From NCBI GenBank assembly GCA_002300355.1, contig NSGV01000002.1, positions 1,798,001 to 1,862,000 on the forward strand: DNA of 64,000 nucleotides, given 5' to 3'. Made by a program: the position numbers and the translations under genes. The notes beneath the pieces are model-generated. The model worked only from the letters and a program-made list of their open reading frames with translations, was not told the DNA's origin and ran no database searches. Of this stretch, positions 43,525 to 52,863 are shown piece after piece (the first letter of the stretch is position 1; each line of letters opens with the position of its first letter). The DNA comes from Streptomyces sp. TLI_235. GTDB taxonomy: Bacteria; Actinomycetota; Actinomycetes; Streptomycetales; Streptomycetaceae.

Positions 43525-44290
43525 TCAGGGCAGGGTGAGGATGCGGGGGCCGTCCTCGGTGATGGCGATGGTGTGTTCGATGTGGGCGGCTCGGCTGCCG
43601 TCGATCGTGCGCAGGGTCCATCCGTCGGGGTCGGTGTAGTAGTCGTTGCGTCCTCCGGCCATGAGCATGGGTTCGAGGGCGAGGGTGAGGCCGTGGCGCA
43701 GGGGGTAGCCGCGGCCGGGTCGTCCGTGGTTGGGGACGTGGGGGTCTTCGTGCATCTGGCGGCCGATGCCGTGGCCGCCGAAGTCGGCCGGCATACCGCA
43801 GTCGGCCGTGCGGGCGACCGTGCTGATGGCATGGGAGATGTCTCCGATGCGGTGGCCGGTGGCGGCGGCGATGCCGGCGTCCAGGGCCTGCTGGGTGGCG
43901 GCGATGAGTTCGAGGTCGGCGGGGCGAGGGGTGCCGACGGTGAAGCTGATCGCGGCGTCGCCGGTCCAGCCGTCGAGTTCGGCTCCGCAGTCGATGCTGA
44001 CCAGGTCGCCGTCGCGCAGGCGGTAGTCGTCGGGGATGCCGTGCGCGACGGCGTCGTTGACGGAGGCGCAGATCACGGCGGGGAAGGGGACGGGGGCGAA
44101 GGAGGGCTGGCAGCCCAGGAACGGAGAGCGCGCCCCGGCCTTGGTGAGAACGGTACGGGCGGCTTCGTCGAGCTCGCGCAGGCGAACTCCCCACGGCTGC
44201 CACTGCGCGGGCGGCCGCGAGTGCGTGCGCCACGACGCGTCCGGCTTCTCGCATCGTCTCCAGTGCCGTGTCGGTCTTGATCTCCACCAT
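43525..44290 (-). pseudogene. map: Type I methionine aminopeptidase, frameshifted
   Basis: Removes initiator Met from new proteins. The N-terminus MVEIKTDTALETMREAGRVV is in one frame. VRLRELDEAARTVL onward is in another, joined across a run of four C on the plus strand (44189-44192); one base fewer would restore VGVRLREL. The rest is intact: SVNDAVAHGIP, LVSIDCGAELDGWTGDAAIS (metal Asp pair), FGGHGIGRQMHEDPHVPN (metal His), LALEPML (Glu) and HIEHTIAITEDG (Glu). It is a compact, second-copy type. It is divergent from a small XRE regulator. It may be a real pseudogene or a one-base sequencing error. Confidence 0.85.
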
Positions 44291-44323
44291 GTGTCGTGAC
44301 TCCCCGCGATGCGACGCCACCCA

Positions 44324-44345
44324 ATACTTATACCGGTATTAGTAT
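44324..44345. promoter_or_regulatory. 22-bp near-perfect palindrome between map and the XRE gene
   Basis: Arms ATACTTATACC and GGTATTAGTAT differ from a perfect palindrome at one symmetric pair; the centre ATACCGGTAT is perfect. It lies within the 62-bp divergent promoter, eight bases before the XRE start, and is likely its autoregulatory operator. Confidence 0.75.
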
Positions 44346-44352
44346 CACGGGC

Positions 44353-44628
44353 ATGGTGAGAGTTCCCTTGAGTCCGCAAGAGCGGCAACGCGGAGAGCGT
44401 TTCGGTGCCCTGCTCCGCCAGGCCCGCGGTGACCGCAGCATGGTGGACGTGGCAGCGGCGGCCGGGGTGTCGGCGGAAACACTCCGCAAGATCGAGACCG
44501 GCCGGGCCCCGACCCCGGCCTTCTTCACCGTGGCGGCCCTGGCCCACGCGCTGGGCCTGTCGCTGGATGACCTGGCCGCCGCCTGCGCGGAGGACGCCGA
44601 CTGCGATGGGCAGGCCATGTCGGCGTGA
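44353..44628 (+). CDS. Small XRE family helix-turn-helix regulator
   Basis: 91 residues, essentially one XRE domain: RGERFGALLRQARGDRSMVD, then VAAAAGVSAETLRKIETGRA-PTPAFFTVAALAHALGLSLDDL. No ligand domain. A short acidic, Cys-containing tail (CAEDADCDGQ) ends it. The ATG at 44353 is chosen because the XRE domain starts there; the upstream frame runs through the palindromic operator. It is divergent from the methionine aminopeptidase gene and probably represses both. Confidence 0.85.
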   Translation: MVRVPLSPQERQRGERFGALLRQARGDRSMVDVAAAAGVSAETLRKIETGRAPTPAFFTVAALAHALGLSLDDLAAACAEDADCDGQAMSA

Positions 44629-44753
44629 ACGTCGGACACGCGCCATCCGGCCGAGAAAGCCGATGCTCCTGACGTGGCACGGCAACACCAACCTTCGCCG
44701 CACGACACCAGAGCGCCGATCACTTCTCGGCACGGCTCGGTCTCACGTCAACC

Positions 44754-44769
44754 CTCGAAGGACTTCGAG
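44754..44769. terminator. Short palindrome between the XRE and P450 genes
   Basis: CTCGAAG-GA-CTTCGAG, 7-bp perfect arms, lies between the convergent XRE and P450 genes. A weak terminator is the simplest reading. Confidence 0.35.
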
Positions 44770-44793
44770 AGCCGACCACTTATGCCCTCACCG

Positions 44794-46011
44794 TCACACC
44801 AGGCGGACGGGCTGGGTGCGGTAGCCGCGCAGGACGAGGCGGTCACGGCGCAGGGCGGGGCCGGCCGGGGCGAGCGCGGGGAACCGGGTGAACAGTGCGG
44901 GCAGGGCGGTCTGCGCCTCCAGTCGGGCGAGTTGGGCGCCGAGGCAGTAGTGCGGGCCGCCGCCGAAACTCAGCGGGTGGCTGTCCCGGCGGGCCGGGTC
45001 GAAGCGGCCGGGCTGCTCGTACCGGGCCGGGTCGCGGTTGGCCGCGCCGAGCAGCAGGAAGACGCCGGTGCCGGGCGGGGCGGGGACGCCGCCGACGTCC
45101 AGCCCCTCGGAGAGGGCGATCCGGGAGGTCAGCTGGACGGGCGAGTCGAACCGCAGCACCTCCTCGGTGAGGCCGGCCGGGGTGACGGTGCCGGCCCGCA
45201 GCCCGGCGGCGGCCTCCGGGTGCGCGAAGAGCAGGGCGACCGCGTTGCCGAGCAGGTTGGTCGTCGTCTCGAAGCCGGCGACCAGCAGCAGCACCAGATT
45301 GGCGAGCAGCTCGTGGCCGGAGAGCCGCTCGGGCTCGGCGGCGGCGACCTGGACGAGGGCGCTGACCAGGTCGTCCTGCGGGTGGGCGCGGCGGGCGGCG
45401 GCGAGCCGGGTGAAGTAGTCGGACAGTTCCTCGGCGGCCTCGTCGGCGGCGGCCAGCTCCTCGTCGTCGCCGAGCAGTTCCAGGGCGGCGGTGAGGTCGG
45501 CGGCGAGGCCGCGGAACAGGTGCCGGTCGGCCTCGGGCACGCCGAGCAGCTCGCAGATGACGCCGACCGGGAGCCGGAAGGCGAAGCCGTCCATGAAGTC
45601 GACCGGGGTGCCGTCGGCGCCTTGGGCGGCCATCTCGTCCAGCAGGCGGTGGACGGCGGTGGTGACCGCGGGCTCCAGGGCGGCGACCCTGCGGGCGGTG
45701 AAGACGGAGGCGATCAGCGAGCGCATCCGGCCGTGGTCCGGCGGGTTGCGCTCCAGGATCGAGCGGCTCAGCAGGACCTTCGCGGGGTGGTCGGCGAAGC
45801 CCGGCTCGAACGCCTCGCGCTGCACCGGGTCGGGTATCCCGAAGGCGGGGTTGCGCAGCACCTGGTCGCAGGCGCGGTGGCCGACGGCCATCAGGACGCC
45901 CGGGCCGCAGGGGGTGACCGGGCCGAGGCCGTGCGCCGACTCGTACAGCGGGTACGGGTCGGCCCGCCCCTCGGTGCCCAACAGCTGCTCGATGATCGCT
46001 GCGCCGTCCAC
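44794..46011 (-). CDS. Cytochrome P450
   Basis: 405 residues, a soluble class I bacterial P450. The I-helix oxygen motif is LVAGFETTTNLLGN, the K-helix ExxR is in LTEEVLRFDSPVQLTSR, and the heme-binding loop is FGGGPHYCLGAQLARLE with the axial Cys. It resembles CYP107/CYP105-type enzymes of secondary metabolism, but the substrate is unknown. No ferredoxin or biosynthetic partner is adjacent. The GTG at 46011 has GGGGAG 7 nt upstream; a longer upstream frame lacks support. Confidence 0.92.
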   Translation of the reverse strand: MDGAAIIEQLLGTEGRADPYPLYESAHGLGPVTPCGPGVLMAVGHRACDQVLRNPAFGIPDPVQREAFEPGFADHPAKVLLSRSILERNPPDHGRMRSLIASVFTARRVAALEPAVTTAVHRLLDEMAAQGADGTPVDFMDGFAFRLPVGVICELLGVPEADRHLFRGLAADLTAALELLGDDEELAAADEAAEELSDYFTRLAAARRAHPQDDLVSALVQVAAAEPERLSGHELLANLVLLLVAGFETTTNLLGNAVALLFAHPEAAAGLRAGTVTPAGLTEEVLRFDSPVQLTSRIALSEGLDVGGVPAPPGTGVFLLLGAANRDPARYEQPGRFDPARRDSHPLSFGGGPHYCLGAQLARLEAQTALPALFTRFPALAPAGPALRRDRLVLRGYRTQPVRLV

Positions 46012-46148
46012 CCCGTGGCTCCCCTCTCGCGTCCTGCGGGTACAACCGTTCGGCGCGGGAGCGGAGTTCCCCGGGCGGTGGCGGATCACCCCCAGGAGTG
46101 GCGGGCGGGCGCCGGGGACGGCCGGAGGGTGCTCGCTAGGCTGGCGGC

Positions 46149-46520
46149 ATGGAGATCTGGATCAACCCGCGGTGCAGCAAGTGCCGCAGTGCCGTCGCGG
46201 ACCTGGATGCGGCGGGTGTCGAGTACACGGTGCGGCGCTACCTGGAGGAGCCGCCGACCTCGGCCGAGTTGGCGGACGTGCTGGCGCGGCTGAATCTGGA
46301 GCCCTGGGACATCACCCGGCTGGACGAGGCCGCGGCCAAGGATCTCGGCATGCGGGAGTGGCCGCGGGAGGCGGCCGACCGGGGGCGCTGGATCGCGGCG
46401 CTGGCCGAGCAGCCGATCCTGATCCAGCGTCCGATCATCACGGCGGACGACGGGCACGCGGTGGTGGCCCGGACGCCGGAGGCCGTCCGCTCGGTGCTGC
46501 CGCAGGAGGGGCCGAAGTAG
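46149..46520 (+). CDS. Arsenate reductase (ArsC/Spx-like) family protein
   Basis: 123 residues. Thioredoxin-like ArsC fold with a CxxC at the N-terminus (MEIWINPRCSKCRSAVADLD), then EYTVRRYLEEPPTSAELADV and the substrate-side loop PILIQRPIITADDGHAVVAR-TPEAV. The CSKC motif and the conserved IQRP agree with ArsC/YffB-type reductases. Adjacent arsenic genes are missing, so a role as arsenate reductase is not certain. The ATG at 46149 is the family start. It is divergent from the P450. Confidence 0.85.
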   Translation: MEIWINPRCSKCRSAVADLDAAGVEYTVRRYLEEPPTSAELADVLARLNLEPWDITRLDEAAAKDLGMREWPREAADRGRWIAALAEQPILIQRPIITADDGHAVVARTPEAVRSVLPQEGPK

Positions 46521-46536
46521 AGGCCGCTGCAGGCGC

Positions 46537-47004
46537 TCAGGTCCGCTCGAAGACGCGGACCCCTTGCCCCGGCCGCCAGGAGCGGATCACCAGGCGGTCG
46601 CCCTCGACGATGGTGAGCACGACCTCCTCGGGCTCCAGCCGGAAGGCGTGGAAGGAGCCGGGCGGCGCCTCGGGAAGGTCGCCCTCGTAGGCGGAGAGCT
46701 CGGTCGGGTCGGTGATCTCGACGGCGGTGCCGGAGACCTTGGCGTCGCCGTCGGCCATCGTCTCGTCGGGGGTGCTGTGCAGCGCGAAGCGGCCGTCGCG
46801 GCGCAGGTCGAGGGCCTTCACCGCGCCGGTCATGGAGCCGATGGTCAGGTCGGCGCCGATGAACCGGACCTCGGTGCCGCTGACCCGGGGTGCGCCGCCC
46901 CGGCGCAGGGTGGCCAGCACGTGGTGCTTTCCCGCCTCGAACCGGGCCCGTACCAGCGGGGCGAGGTCGGGGGCGTCGTGTTCGAAGTCCTGCCAGGTCG
47001 TCAT
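46537..47004 (-). CDS. PPOX-class split-barrel (F420- or FMN-dependent) protein
   Basis: 155 residues. A pyridoxamine-phosphate-oxidase-like split beta-barrel: KHHVLATLRRGGAPRVSGTE, then FIGADLTIGSMTGAVKALDL and GRFALHSTPDETMADGDAKV. The C-terminus has FRLEPEEVVLTIVEGDRLVI and SWRPGQGVRVFER. Streptomycete members often bind F420 or act on small molecules; the cofactor cannot be decided here. The ATG at 47004 is clear. It converges on the ArsC-like gene (16 bp) and is divergent from the DUF1697 gene. Confidence 0.82.
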   Translation of the reverse strand: MTTWQDFEHDAPDLAPLVRARFEAGKHHVLATLRRGGAPRVSGTEVRFIGADLTIGSMTGAVKALDLRRDGRFALHSTPDETMADGDAKVSGTAVEITDPTELSAYEGDLPEAPPGSFHAFRLEPEEVVLTIVEGDRLVIRSWRPGQGVRVFERT

Positions 47005-47043
47005 GGTCCCCAGTCTGGCAGTGGCCGCTGCCACACTGGCCCC

Positions 47044-47589
47044 ATGACGCAGACGTACATCGCCTTCCTCCGCGCGATCAACGTGGGTGGGCGCACCGTG
47101 ACCATGCAGCGGCTCCGGGAGCTGTTCGGGGAGCTGGGCCTGACCGGGGTGCGGACGTACATCCAGAGCGGGAACGTCTTCTTCGAGACGGACGAGGCGG
47201 ACCGGGCGGCGCTCACCGCGCGGATCGAGGAGCACCTGGAGCAGGCGCTGGGCTATCCGGTGCCGACGGTGCTGTGCACGCTCGGCGAGCTGGAGGAGGT
47301 CGTCGCGGCCGATCCGTTCGCCGGGATCGAGGTGACGCCGGAGCTGCGCCTGTGCGTGCTGTTCCTGTCCGAGCCGCTGCCGGCGGAGCTGACTCCGCCG
47401 GTCTCCTCCCCCAAGGGCGACTGGGAGCTGGTCGGCGCGCTGCCGAAGGCCGCGTTCGTGGTGCTGCACCTGCGGGGCGGCCGGATGGGCGGCAACCCGG
47501 CGACGCTGTTCGGCAAGGCGTTCGCGGGGACGGCGACCTCGCGGTTCTTCCACACCACGGTGAAGATCCTGGCGGCGGCGAAGAAGTGA
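47044..47589 (+). CDS. DUF1697 family protein
   Basis: 181 residues. The family opening is TYIAFLRAINVGGRTVTMQR, then LTGVRTYIQSGNVFFETDEA and the C-terminal GGNPATLFGKAFAGTATSRF-FHTTVKILA. Two alpha/beta repeats with no catalytic motif; function unknown. The ATG at 47044 is supported by the canonical N-terminus. It ends at a hairpin shared with the convergent geosmin synthase gene. Confidence 0.88.
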   Translation: MTQTYIAFLRAINVGGRTVTMQRLRELFGELGLTGVRTYIQSGNVFFETDEADRAALTARIEEHLEQALGYPVPTVLCTLGELEEVVAADPFAGIEVTPELRLCVLFLSEPLPAELTPPVSSPKGDWELVGALPKAAFVVLHLRGGRMGGNPATLFGKAFAGTATSRFFHTTVKILAAAKK

Positions 47590-47594
47590 TCCGC

Positions 47595-47623
47595 GGGCCC
47601 GCCGGCGGGTGACCGGCGGGCCC
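47595..47623. terminator. Terminator between the DUF1697 and geosmin synthase genes
   Basis: GGGCCCGCCGG (47595-47605) pairs perfectly with CCGGCGGGCCC (47613-47623), between convergent genes. Confidence 0.8.
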
Positions 47624-47637
47624 GACAGTGGGCGGGG

Positions 47638-49946
47638 CTAGCCGAGGGCGGGTGCGGGGAGGCGGGTACCCGCGGTGCCGAGGCCGGTCGGGCCGAGCGG
47701 GACGGGCGGCGCGGACGGGCGGACCCGGGCCGGTTCGGCGGCCCGGGCCGGCGGTGCGGCGGGCACGGCGGCAGCGGGCGGCCGGGCGCCGGCCGGGGGC
47801 TGCGGGAGCGCCGGGCGGTGGTGGCGCAGCAGGTCAGGTTCGGTGTAGCGGCGGCACTGCTGGTGCCAGGTGAGGACGGCGGCCATCCAGTCCTGGAGTT
47901 CGACGACGTAGCCGTCGAGGACCGTGCGGGCGGCCGCGTCGAGGTCGAAGTCCTCGTAGAGCTGCGGGAGTTCGCGCTCGGCGATGTGCTGGAACTGGCC
48001 CAGCCGGGACTTCATGAGGTCGTGCACGACGCCGAGGGCGGTCGGGTAGTCGCAGTCGAAGAAGTTCTGTGTGACGAGCACCAGGTTGTGCACCTCGCCC
48101 TCGTACTCGATCTCCTTCTGGTACGAGAAGACGTCGTTGACGAGCATGGCCCAGTCGGCGGCGGAGTTCTCCAGGGCCTGCAGGGAGGCGTGCCGGTAGA
48201 CCTCGTCGGGGACGGTGCGGCCGTGGCCGAGGCGGGCCAGGCTCATGGTGAGGTCGGAGCCGAAGGTGAGGCGGCGCATCTCCAGGTAGTCGACCGGGTC
48301 GGGAATACGGTTCTGCGCCTGGTTGAGGAGCTCCCAGAGCCAGGAGTCGAGCATCTTCTCGATCGCGGCGTGGAAGCGGCGGCGGGCGCCGTCGTCCATC
48401 GGGGCGGTGGTGCGGGCCCACAGGTCGGCGAGGGCGCGCTCCAGGCCGTCGAGCGGGACGGCGGTGGCCGGGCCGTCGAGCGGCATGAGCGCCATCAGCC
48501 GCTCGTTGCGCTGCCGGGCGCCGGCGAGGTCGCGGGGGGCGCCGTGCACGACCGGGTACAGGTCGTCGCCGTAGGTGCCCCAGGCGAGCCAGCCGGAGGC
48601 GAGGTCGAGTTCCTCGGGGTGGCGTCCGGGTCGATGCCGGCGGCGCAGAGCGCGAAGTCGTAGTCGACCAGTTTCTCCTCCGTCCAGACGCCGGGGACGG
48701 GGTCGATCAGCTGCACCCGGCGGGCCCAGTCGACCAGGCCGGTCCGGGCGGTCTCCAGGTGCGGGTTGAGCCGGGTCGGGTAGGGCATCTCGAGGTCGGG
48801 CAGCAGCGAGGGCCCGACCTCGCGGAACGGGGTGTGGGTGAAGCTGCGGGCGCGGGCCGGGCCCACCAGGCCGCGCAGCGACTTGAGCAGGTCGGCGGCC
48901 TGGGTGCCGACGCCGGTCGGGCCGGGCAGGTCGGGGGTGCGCTCGGCCATCGCGCCGCCGTCGTTCATGTAGCGGCTGGAGCGCATGTGCCACTCGTGGC
49001 CGCCGGACTGCCAGTCCTGCAGGCCCTTGACGTACTTCATGACGTCGACGCAGGCCGCCGGGTCGAGGCCGTGTGCGGCGAAGAGCAGCGGGAGTTCGGC
49101 GAAGACGGTGTTCTCGAACTGGTGGAGCCGGGAGGTGAGCAGGTCGTTGACCCGCTCGGCGGCCTCCTGGGTGGAGCAGCCGAAGAAGGTCTCCAGGACG
49201 AGGACGCCGTTGGAGAGTTCACCCTCGTCCTCGACCTCGCGCTGGTAGGAGAAGAGGTCGTTGCGCAGGTGGACGCCGTCGGAGAAGGCGTCGCGCAGCA
49301 CCCGCATCGGCCGGGAGGCGGCGATCTCGGCGGGCACCTCGGCGCCGACGGCGTGCTCGACCAGGCCGGCCGACCAGGGTGCCCCGCCGACCTTGCGGCG
49401 CATCTCGATGTACTCGACCGGGTTGGAGACCCGGCCGGCGTTGATGTTGGAGAGCTCCCACATGGACTCGTAGAGCAGGTGCTCGGTGGACTCCCGGAAG
49501 CGCTCCCGCCAGGCGGGGGACATGCCGGGAACGGTGCGCAGCCAGAGGTCGGCGAGGCCGGCCTCGACCGGGTTGGTGGGCTCGGGCATGCCGGCGGAGA
49601 GGTCCATCGGCATGAAGTCCGGGAGCCGGTCCAGGTAGGCCTTGCCGCCCTTGCGGTCCTGGGTGCGCTTGAAGAGCTCCAGGAAGTGGTCGTCGAAGAA
49701 GAAGACCCAGACGTACCAGTCGGTGACCAGGGCGAGTTCCTCGGCCGAGCAGTCGGGGTGGGTGTAGGCGCACAGCAGGGCGTAGTCGTGGGAGTCGAGG
49801 TCGTGCTCCTCCCAGACGCCCGAGCCTTCCAGCATCCCCATGCCGCGGGCCCACCGCTTGGTGTGGGTGCGGGCGTGTTCGAGGTGGGGGTTGAGCGTCG
49901 CCGGGTGCGGGACGTAGAAGTCCGGGAGCTCGAAGGGTTGTGGCAC
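47638..49946 (-). pseudogene. geoA: Geosmin synthase (two-domain sesquiterpene cyclase), frameshifted
   Basis: Converts farnesyl diphosphate to germacradienol (N-terminal domain) and then geosmin (C-terminal domain). The N domain has FFFDDHFLELFKR near residue 85 and NDLFSYQREVEDEGELSNGV. The C domain has GTYGDDLYPVV and NDVFSYQKEIEYEGEVHN. Both domains are full length, but after CAAGIDPDATP the frame breaks: the run of four G on the plus strand (48616-48619) needs a fifth to continue into EELDLASGWLAWGTYG. The N-terminal domain alone could still make germacradienol. The GTG at 49946 matches the usual PQPFELP opening. The last 70 residues are Pro/Ala-rich and variable. Confidence 0.92.
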
Positions 49947-50087
49947 TGCCGCGTCGCCTTTCCTGGGCCGTCCGGGGGTCCGGACGGGTGCGTCCGGGCC
50001 GGCGGTCATGATCGCGGCGGAGTCTGCCCGAGCGGCGGCGACGACACACCGTCGGCGGAGCGGACGCGGAGGCAGGGCGACACACTG

Positions 50088-50121
50088 CGCGCCAGGCGTG
50101 AACCACTGCACGCCCGGCGCG
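50088..50121. promoter_or_regulatory. Inverted repeat upstream of geosmin synthase
   Basis: CGCGCCAGGCGTG (50088-50100) and CACGCCCGGCGCG (50109-50121) form 13-bp arms with one mismatch around 8 bp, about 145 bp before the geosmin synthase start and 50 bp from the DUF1152 stop. It may be an operator for geoA or a terminator for the DUF1152 gene. Confidence 0.45.
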
Positions 50122-50172
50122 AATTGAGCGTTGCACTCCCCCCGGGTGGCCGGTGGCCGGGGCACGCGGCCG

Positions 50173-51140
50173 TCAGTGCGGGAAAACCCGAGGTGGGCGC
50201 TGTGCGGCCAGCCCGTCGCGGAACTCCTCGACGGCCGAACTGATCTGCCGCATCAGAACGGTCCGTTCGATCCGGTCGAGGTAGAGGTGGCGGGCGGCGA
50301 GCGCCTCCACCGTGACACCGAACCAGAGCGTCATCAACGGGTTGACGAACAGTTCGCCCCCCGGGTCCGTTCCGTGAACGGGACGTCGCCGAACTCGCCG
50401 CGCAGGGCGGCCGCGACCGAGCCGTGCACGATGCTGGGGTGCTCCGGGCAGGCCGCCCGGGCGTGTTCGACCGCGTCCAGGTAGAGCGCGCCCTCGCGGC
50501 TCTCCCGCGGCAGCGAGAAGGCGCCGAGGTAGCCGCCGGCGCGGTCGAGCGCGGCCAGGTTCTCCAGCACCAGTGCATGGTTGACCCCGTGGTGGGCGTC
50601 GATGCCGAAGCCGAGGCAGGCGACCAGGCGGGTCGGGACGTGCCCGAGCCCGGCGACCGCCGCCAGGCTGGCCATGTCCTCCTCCGGCGTGCCGAGCCCC
50701 GCCTCGTCGCCGCGCATCAGGATGTCGGTGCCGCCGTCGACCAGCAGCACCGCGTCGACGTCCAGCCGGTCCGTCAGCGCCCGGTAGGCGGCGCGCAGCG
50801 GCTGCACGCCGACCGACGGGAAGGCCCAGACGGTGTCCGGCATGCCGTGCAGCCGCAGCCAGCGGGCCAGGGTGCGCTCCGGGAAGTACCGCTCGGCGCT
50901 GCGGGTGTCGGGGCGGATCTCGGCGACGTCCGGCTCCAGCCAGACCTCCGGGTCGAGGCCGTGGAGGTGGCTGAAGGAGAGGTTGGCCAGGTGGACCTCC
51001 TTGCCGGCGGCGCGCAGCGCGAGGGCGATCGGCAGGCCGGCGTAGACGTCGAAGCCGCCGCCGGCTCCGGCGATCAGGATCCGGTCGGCCGCCCTGAGAC
51101 GGGTCAGCAGCGGCGGCTCGAACAGGGCGGGAGAGGTCAT
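50173..51140 (-). pseudogene. DUF1152 family protein, frameshifted near the C-terminus
   Basis: An alpha/beta protein with a Rossmann-like opening, ILIAGAGGGFDVYAGLPIAL, then EVHLANLSFSHLHGLDPE, VDAVLLVDGGTDILMRGDEA and ACLGFGIDAHHGVNHALVLE; function unknown. After FTERTRG the frame hits a stop at 50334. One more base in the run of six C on the plus strand (50357-50362) would continue GELFVNPLMTLWFGVTVEAL to PPRVFPH and a TGA at 50173. The family normally has that ending, so the gene or the sequence has lost one base. It is divergent from the sulfur locus. Confidence 0.82.
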
Positions 51141-51203
51141 CCGGCGGACGCTACCAGCGCATTCCCGCCCGGGGGTGTGAGTTTCGCCCGCGCCCAGCCC
51201 CGA

Positions 51204-51257
51204 ATACCCCGGGGGGTACCCTGTTAGAGTGGAGAAACAGATACCCCCAGGGGTACC
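51204..51257 (+). promoter_or_regulatory. Two CstR-type operators before the MBL-rhodanese gene
   Basis: Box 1 ATACCCCGGGGGGTACC (51204-51220) and box 2 ATACCCCCAGGGGTACC (51241-51257) share the C-tract/G-tract palindrome found in front of cstR itself (54275-54290). They flank the probable start of transcription. Confidence 0.8.
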
Positions 51258-51278
51258 TTGGAACGGGAAGGGACGGCG

Positions 51279-52687
51279 ATGTTCTTCATCGACACCGTTG
51301 AACTCACAGGCCTCGGCAACCGCAGCTACCTGGCCGGCGGCGCCACCGCCGCCGTGGTCGTCGACCCGCCGCGGGACGTCGACCGGCTGGTCGCGGCGGC
51401 CGCGCGGCACGGTGTGCGGATCGCGCTCGTGGTCGAGACCCACGTGCACAACGACTACGTCACCGGCGGCCTGGAGCTGGCCCGACTCACCGGCGCCCGC
51501 TACCTGGTGCCTGCGGGCGCCCGGGTCTCCTTCGACCGGGTGCCGGTCGAGGACGGCGACGTGCTGCCGGTGGACGACGGCCTGGCCCTGCGCGCCGTGG
51601 CCACCCCCGGCCACACACCGCACCACACCGCGTACGTCCTGGAGGAGGGCGGCCGACCGGTCGCCGCCTTCACCGGCGGATCGCTGCTGATCGGCACGGT
51701 CGGCCGCCCCGAACTGGTCGAGCCGCGGCTCACCGAGCAGCTGGCCCGCGCCCAGCACGCCTCCGCGCACCGGCTCGCCGAGAGCCTCCCGGACACCACC
51801 GCGGTGCTGCCCACCCACGGCTTCGGCAGCTTCTGCTCGGCCGGGCAGGCGGCCGGCGCCGGGGCCGGGGCCGGACCATCGGCGCCGAGCGCGCCCACAA
51901 CGAGGCCCTGGTCAAGGACGTCGACACCTTCGTCGCCGAGCTGCTGGCCGGCCTGGACGACATCCCCGCGTACTACGCCCACATGGGCCCCGCCAACGCG
52001 GCCGGCCCGGCCCCCGTCGACCTGACCCCGCCCCGGCGGGCGGACGCCGCCGAACTCGCCGCCCGGCTGGCCGCCGGCGAGTGGGTCGTCGACCTGCGCA
52101 GCCGGGTCGCCTTCGCCGAGGGCCACCTGGCCGGCTCCTTCAACTTCGAGGGCACCGGCAGCCTCGCCACCTACCTGGCCTGGCTGATCCCCTGGGGCAG
52201 ACCGGTCACCCTGCTCGCCGGGACGGCGGACGAGGTCGAGGCCGCCCAGCGCGAACTCGTCCGGGTCGGGATCGACCGGCCCGCCGCCGCGGCCACCGGC
52301 GGCCCCGCCGACTGGACGCCCGACGGCGAACGGCCCCGCTCCTTCCGCCGCGCCGACTTCACCGACCTGGCCGCCACCCTTGCCGACACCCCGGCGGCGG
52401 ACGGCGGACGGCCCGTGGTGCTGGACGTCCGCCGGGCCTCCGAGCGGGCCGGCGGCGCGGTCACCGGATCGGTGCACATCCCCGTCCACCAGCTGCCCGG
52501 CCGGATCGCCGAGGTACCGCCCGGGACGGTGTGGGTGCACTGCGCCGGCGGCATGAGAGCCGCCATCGCCGCCTCGCTGCTCGACGCCGCGGGACGCGAG
52601 GTGGTGGCCGTCGACGACACCTTCACCGGAGCCGTCGAAGCCGGCCTCACCGGCGAACCGCGGCCGGACGCCACCTCGGCACCCTGA
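51279..52687 (+). pseudogene. CstB-like MBL-fold/double rhodanese fusion, frameshifted
   Basis: An N-terminal metallo-beta-lactamase domain of the persulfide dioxygenase type has VVETHVHNDYVTGGLELARL (HxHxD), ATPGHTPHHTAYVLEEGG and VLPTHGFGSFC. A first rhodanese-like domain has no Cys (PVTLLAGTADEVEAAQ); a second has the active loop VHCAGGMRAAIAASLLD. This is the layout of S. aureus CstB, which oxidises persulfides to thiosulfate. The frame breaks near 51868-51874 (one G missing) and resumes with TIGAERAHNEALVKDVDTFV. The usual FTGD metal Asp is FTGG here. The ATG at 51279 follows GAAGGGA. Controlled by two CstR-type boxes. Confidence 0.85.
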
Positions 52688-52863
52688 CCTGCCGCGGGGC
52701 CGAACGGCCCGGACGACTCTGCCGCCCGGGCCCCGGCCGAAGACCTGACCGACGCCGCACCCCGCCGCCCCGCCGCCGCCGTCCACCACCGCGAGGCGGA
52801 GCTCCGAACCGCGCTCGTGCGCCGTCCGACGACCCGTCACCACCCGCCCCCCGAGGAGACACC

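Noticed and set aside
47638..51140. Geosmin synthase and DUF1152 as new shortened protein families
   Set aside because: Both continue with full-length family sequence in an adjacent frame after a one-base shift at a G/C run, so the short forms are not new architectures.
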